NCBI GenBank assembly: GCA_002308195.1
Contig: DBVU01000081.1
Span: 1-10,156 of the forward strand
DNA length: 10,156 bases
DNA from: Bacteroidales bacterium UBA1256
GTDB lineage: Bacteria > Bacteroidota > Bacteroidia > Bacteroidales > Paludibacteraceae
Direction: 5' to 3'
The position numbers were made by a program, and so were the translations under genes. Positions 9,176-10,156 of the stretch are shown one piece after another (the stretch's first letter is position 1; the number at the start of each line of letters is the position of its first letter). The notes under the pieces are model-generated. The model made no database searches and was not told the DNA's origin. It was given only the letters and a program-made list of their open reading frames with translations.

Positions 9176-9203
9176 TGTGTAATGTGAAATGTGTAATGTG
9201 GAA
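9176..9203. repeat. 14-bp tandem repeat filling the ruvA-sprA gap (2 copies)
   Basis: TGTGTAATGTGAAA (9176-9189) is followed immediately by TGTGTAATGTGGAA (9190-9203), two copies with one mismatch. The pair begins 3 bp beyond the ruvA stop codon and reaches almost to the first sprA codon. The core AATGTGTAATGT occurs again at 9978-9989. On the - strand it reads as alternating ACATTACACATT-type sequence. It resembles simple intergenic repeats that I recall from other Bacteroidales genomes, though I cannot compare copies here. Confidence 0.75.
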
Positions 9204-9206
9204 GGA

Positions 9207-9812
9207 TTACAGCATTTTGAGGGCTTCGCGAATGACCGCTTCGACCTTGAGCGTAGGATCGTTCTTGAGGATCTTATCCACTGCCTTTCCGCTCGCATTG
9301 GCAGCGAAGCCAAGCATGGTCAGGGCACTGACAGCCTCGGCCTTGATGCCGCTTTCGACTTCAACGTCCAACATCGGAATTTCAGTCGGGTCTCCGCCCA
9401 AGTCGAGTTTGATAGCTTTGTCTTTGAGATCGACGATGATGCGTTGGGCCGTTTTAGGTCCGAGACCTTTGACTTTGGCCATACCCTTGGCGTTGCCAGT
9501 GGCAATGAGCATGCGCAGTTCTTCCGCAGTGAAAGCCGACATAATCATTCTGGCCGTGGCAGCTCCCACGCCGCTGACGGTCATCAACATGTCGAAGAGC
9601 GCCCGTTCTCCTCTGTCGGTAAAACCATAGAGTTCGTGTGTGTCTTCGCGGATAATCTCGGTAGTGTAGAGAATGACCTCCTGTTCCTCTTTTCCAATGA
9701 GGGCAGAGTAGGTTGGCAGAGTGATGGCAATCCAATAGCCCACGCCCGCTGCTTCAACTACGGCCGCAGTCGGGTTCAGTTCGGCCAATTTTCCTTTGAT
9801 ATACTCAATCAT
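9207..9812 (-). CDS. ruvA: Holliday junction branch migration protein RuvA
   Basis: RuvA binds four-way DNA junctions as a tetramer and loads the RuvB motor for branch migration in recombination and repair. The 201-residue protein has normal family length. The N-terminal OB-fold (about 1-62) starts MIEYIKGKL and contains the acidic-pin pair E56-D57 in REDTHELYGF. Domain II has two helix-hairpin-helix motifs, VSGVGAATA (79-87) and VKGLGPKTAQRI (114-125). A flexible acidic linker leads to the C-terminal RuvB-binding helices (about 155-201). An upstream in-frame ATG at 9854 adds 14 residues (MCTLVHHKQKINIF) unlike the family and overlaps the leader hairpin, so ATG 9812 is used. ruvB and ruvC are not adjacent. 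sprA follows in the same direction about 40 nt after the stop, an arrangement known elsewhere in Bacteroidota. Confidence 0.96.
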   Translation of the reverse strand: MIEYIKGKLAELNPTAAVVEAAGVGYWIAITLPTYSALIGKEEQEVILYTTEIIREDTHELYGFTDRGERALFDMLMTVSGVGAATARMIMSAFTAEELRMLIATGNAKGMAKVKGLGPKTAQRIIVDLKDKAIKLDLGGDPTEIPMLDVEVESGIKAEAVSALTMLGFAANASGKAVDKILKNDPTLKVEAVIREALKML

Positions 9813-9836
9813 AAAAATATTTATTTTCTGTTTGTG

Positions 9837-9852
9837 GTGCACGAGAGTGCAC
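9837..9852 (-). promoter_or_regulatory. Palindromic hairpin in the ruvA leader
   Basis: GTGCAC-GAGA-GTGCAC forms a perfect 6-bp stem with a 4-nt loop. Because GTGCAC is itself palindromic, the same 16 bp also form a direct repeat. It lies 25 nt upstream of the ruvA start and inside the leader predicted from the promoter at 9873-9904. It could be an RNA hairpin affecting translation or mRNA stability, or a dimer-binding operator. It has no T tract after it on the - strand, so it is not an intrinsic terminator. I recognise no known regulator site. Confidence 0.4.
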
Positions 9853-9872
9853 AATACTGCAAATTAAGCCTG

Positions 9873-9904
9873 CAAAAGTACTGCTTTTTTCTGATATATG
9901 CAAA
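9873..9904 (-). promoter_or_regulatory. Bacteroidota-type promoter for the ruvA-sprA-kinase operon
   Basis: Read on the - strand, TTTG (9904-9901) is followed after 20 nt by TACTTTTG (9880-9873). This matches the Bacteroidota primary-sigma consensus of TTTG at about -33 and TAnnTTTG at about -7. Transcription would begin near 9867, leaving a leader of about 54 nt before the ruvA ATG. The sequence upstream of the -33 box is A/T rich. No LexA-like or other operator is recognised. No comparable promoter is visible immediately before sprA or the kinase gene, which supports one transcript for all three. Confidence 0.7.
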
Positions 9905-9913
9905 TATTTGGTG

Positions 9914-9936
9914 TTTTTTCTTAGCAGAAGAAAAAA
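9914..9936. repeat. A/T-rich perfect inverted repeat upstream of the ruvA promoter
   Basis: TTTTTTCTT (9914-9922) and AAGAAAAAA (9928-9936) form a perfect 9-bp inverted repeat around AGCAG. The stem is almost all A-T and no T run follows it on the - strand, so it would be a weak intrinsic terminator at best. It sits 10 bp upstream of the -33 box of the ruvA promoter. It may simply be an A-tract element that helps the promoter, or a poor terminator for whatever lies to the right. Confidence 0.35.
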
Positions 9937-9977
9937 AATACACAAAAAATGAGCGGTCGAAGAGGTTCTTTTTGTTG

Positions 9978-9989
9978 AATGTGTAATGT
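9978..9989. repeat. Third copy of the AATGTGTAATGT repeat core
   Basis: This 12-bp stretch is identical to 9188-9199 in the ruvA-sprA gap. It begins 3 bp beyond the GQEVK tail of the apparent gene remnant to its right, much as the tandem pair begins 3 bp beyond the ruvA stop. Two gene-end locations in one window suggest a dispersed intergenic repeat, but two sites are too few to be certain. Confidence 0.5.
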
Positions 9990-9992
9990 TTG

Positions 9993-10110
9993 CTTAACTT
10001 CTTGTCCAGTAGCGTTATAGGTGTGTTCGTTGCGGATGATGAGAAGTTGGCCTGTAAACAGGTGTTGCACAGCAGATAGCAGCCACAAAAAGAAGTAGTT
10101 TTTTAGTCAT
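9993..10110 (-). pseudogene. Possible remnant of a secreted-protein gene: signal peptide plus C-terminal tail in two frames
   Basis: From ATG 10110 the - strand reads MTKKLLLFVAAICCATPVY, a good signal peptide with basic start and hydrophobic core. It then runs to a stop at 10015-10017 as a 31-residue ORF with an unremarkable end (RPTSHHPQRTHL). In another frame, from 10052, the same DNA reads GQLLIIRNEHTYNATGQEVK. This resembles the tail that ends many secreted Bacteroidales proteins (pattern LIIRxxxTYNxxGQEVK). Dropping one base near 10053 joins the two frames. The codon after GQEVK is CAA, one change from the stop TAA, and the frame then runs on to a stop near 9921. I infer a gene that lost its middle and decayed. 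A genuine 31-residue secreted peptide is the alternative. No promoter is recognised in the 46 bp to its right (10111-10156). Confidence 0.4.
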
Positions 10111-10156
10111 GATCGTATAGAATTTGAGTTGTGATTGTCTCGATTATATCGCACTT

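Noticed and set aside
9170..9313. sprA start at ATG 9313, overlapping ruvA by over 100 bp
   Set aside because: The added residues are an out-of-frame reading of the ruvA C-terminus and of the repeat. They would bury the signal peptide about 48 residues from the N-terminus.
9813..9854. Longer RuvA from ATG 9854
   Set aside because: The extra 14 residues do not fit the family and would overlap the leader hairpin. MIEYIKGKL is the standard RuvA start.
9189..9986. 265-residue + strand open frame across ruvA and its promoter
   Set aside because: It is antisense to a clear ruvA, runs through the promoter, and its translation resembles no family I recognise.

Overview
The window looks like a chromosomal segment from a member of the Bacteroidota, most likely the order Bacteroidales. 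The main reasons are a complete gene for SprA/Sov, the giant outer-membrane translocon of the type IX secretion system (T9SS), which is found only in that phylum. In addition, ruvA lies directly upstream of sprA, a Bacteroidota-type promoter (TTTG, 20 nt, TACTTTTG) precedes ruvA, and Shine-Dalgarno sequences are not obvious. No phage, insertion sequence, CRISPR or plasmid signature was seen. All the complete genes look like native housekeeping or secretion genes.

Left part, + strand (1-1150): the 3' end of a tRNA is cut by the window edge and followed by a terminator-like hairpin. Two tightly packed genes follow: dtd (D-aminoacyl-tRNA deacylase) and an HD-domain predicted phosphohydrolase, only 2 nt apart.

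Centre and right, - strand (9904 down to 1131): one apparent operon reads ruvA, then sprA (about 7.6 kb, three quarters of the window), then a small NadR-like nucleoside-kinase/AAA protein. The sprA stop and the kinase start overlap as ATGA. The kinase gene converges on the HD gene, and the two coding regions overlap by 20 bp at their 3' ends with no room for terminators.

Upstream of ruvA (9813-10156) are a well-formed promoter, a palindromic leader hairpin, an A/T inverted repeat, one copy of a short repeat, and what looks like a decayed secreted-protein gene: a signal peptide in one frame followed in another frame by a Bacteroidales-type C-terminal tail.

The least expected signals are three. 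sprA has no ATG, GTG or usable TTG where its signal peptide should begin. A 14-bp tandem repeat fills most of the ruvA-sprA gap, and a further copy of its core lies about 0.8 kb away. The third is the signal-peptide-plus-tail remnant. I saw no new multi-gene system.
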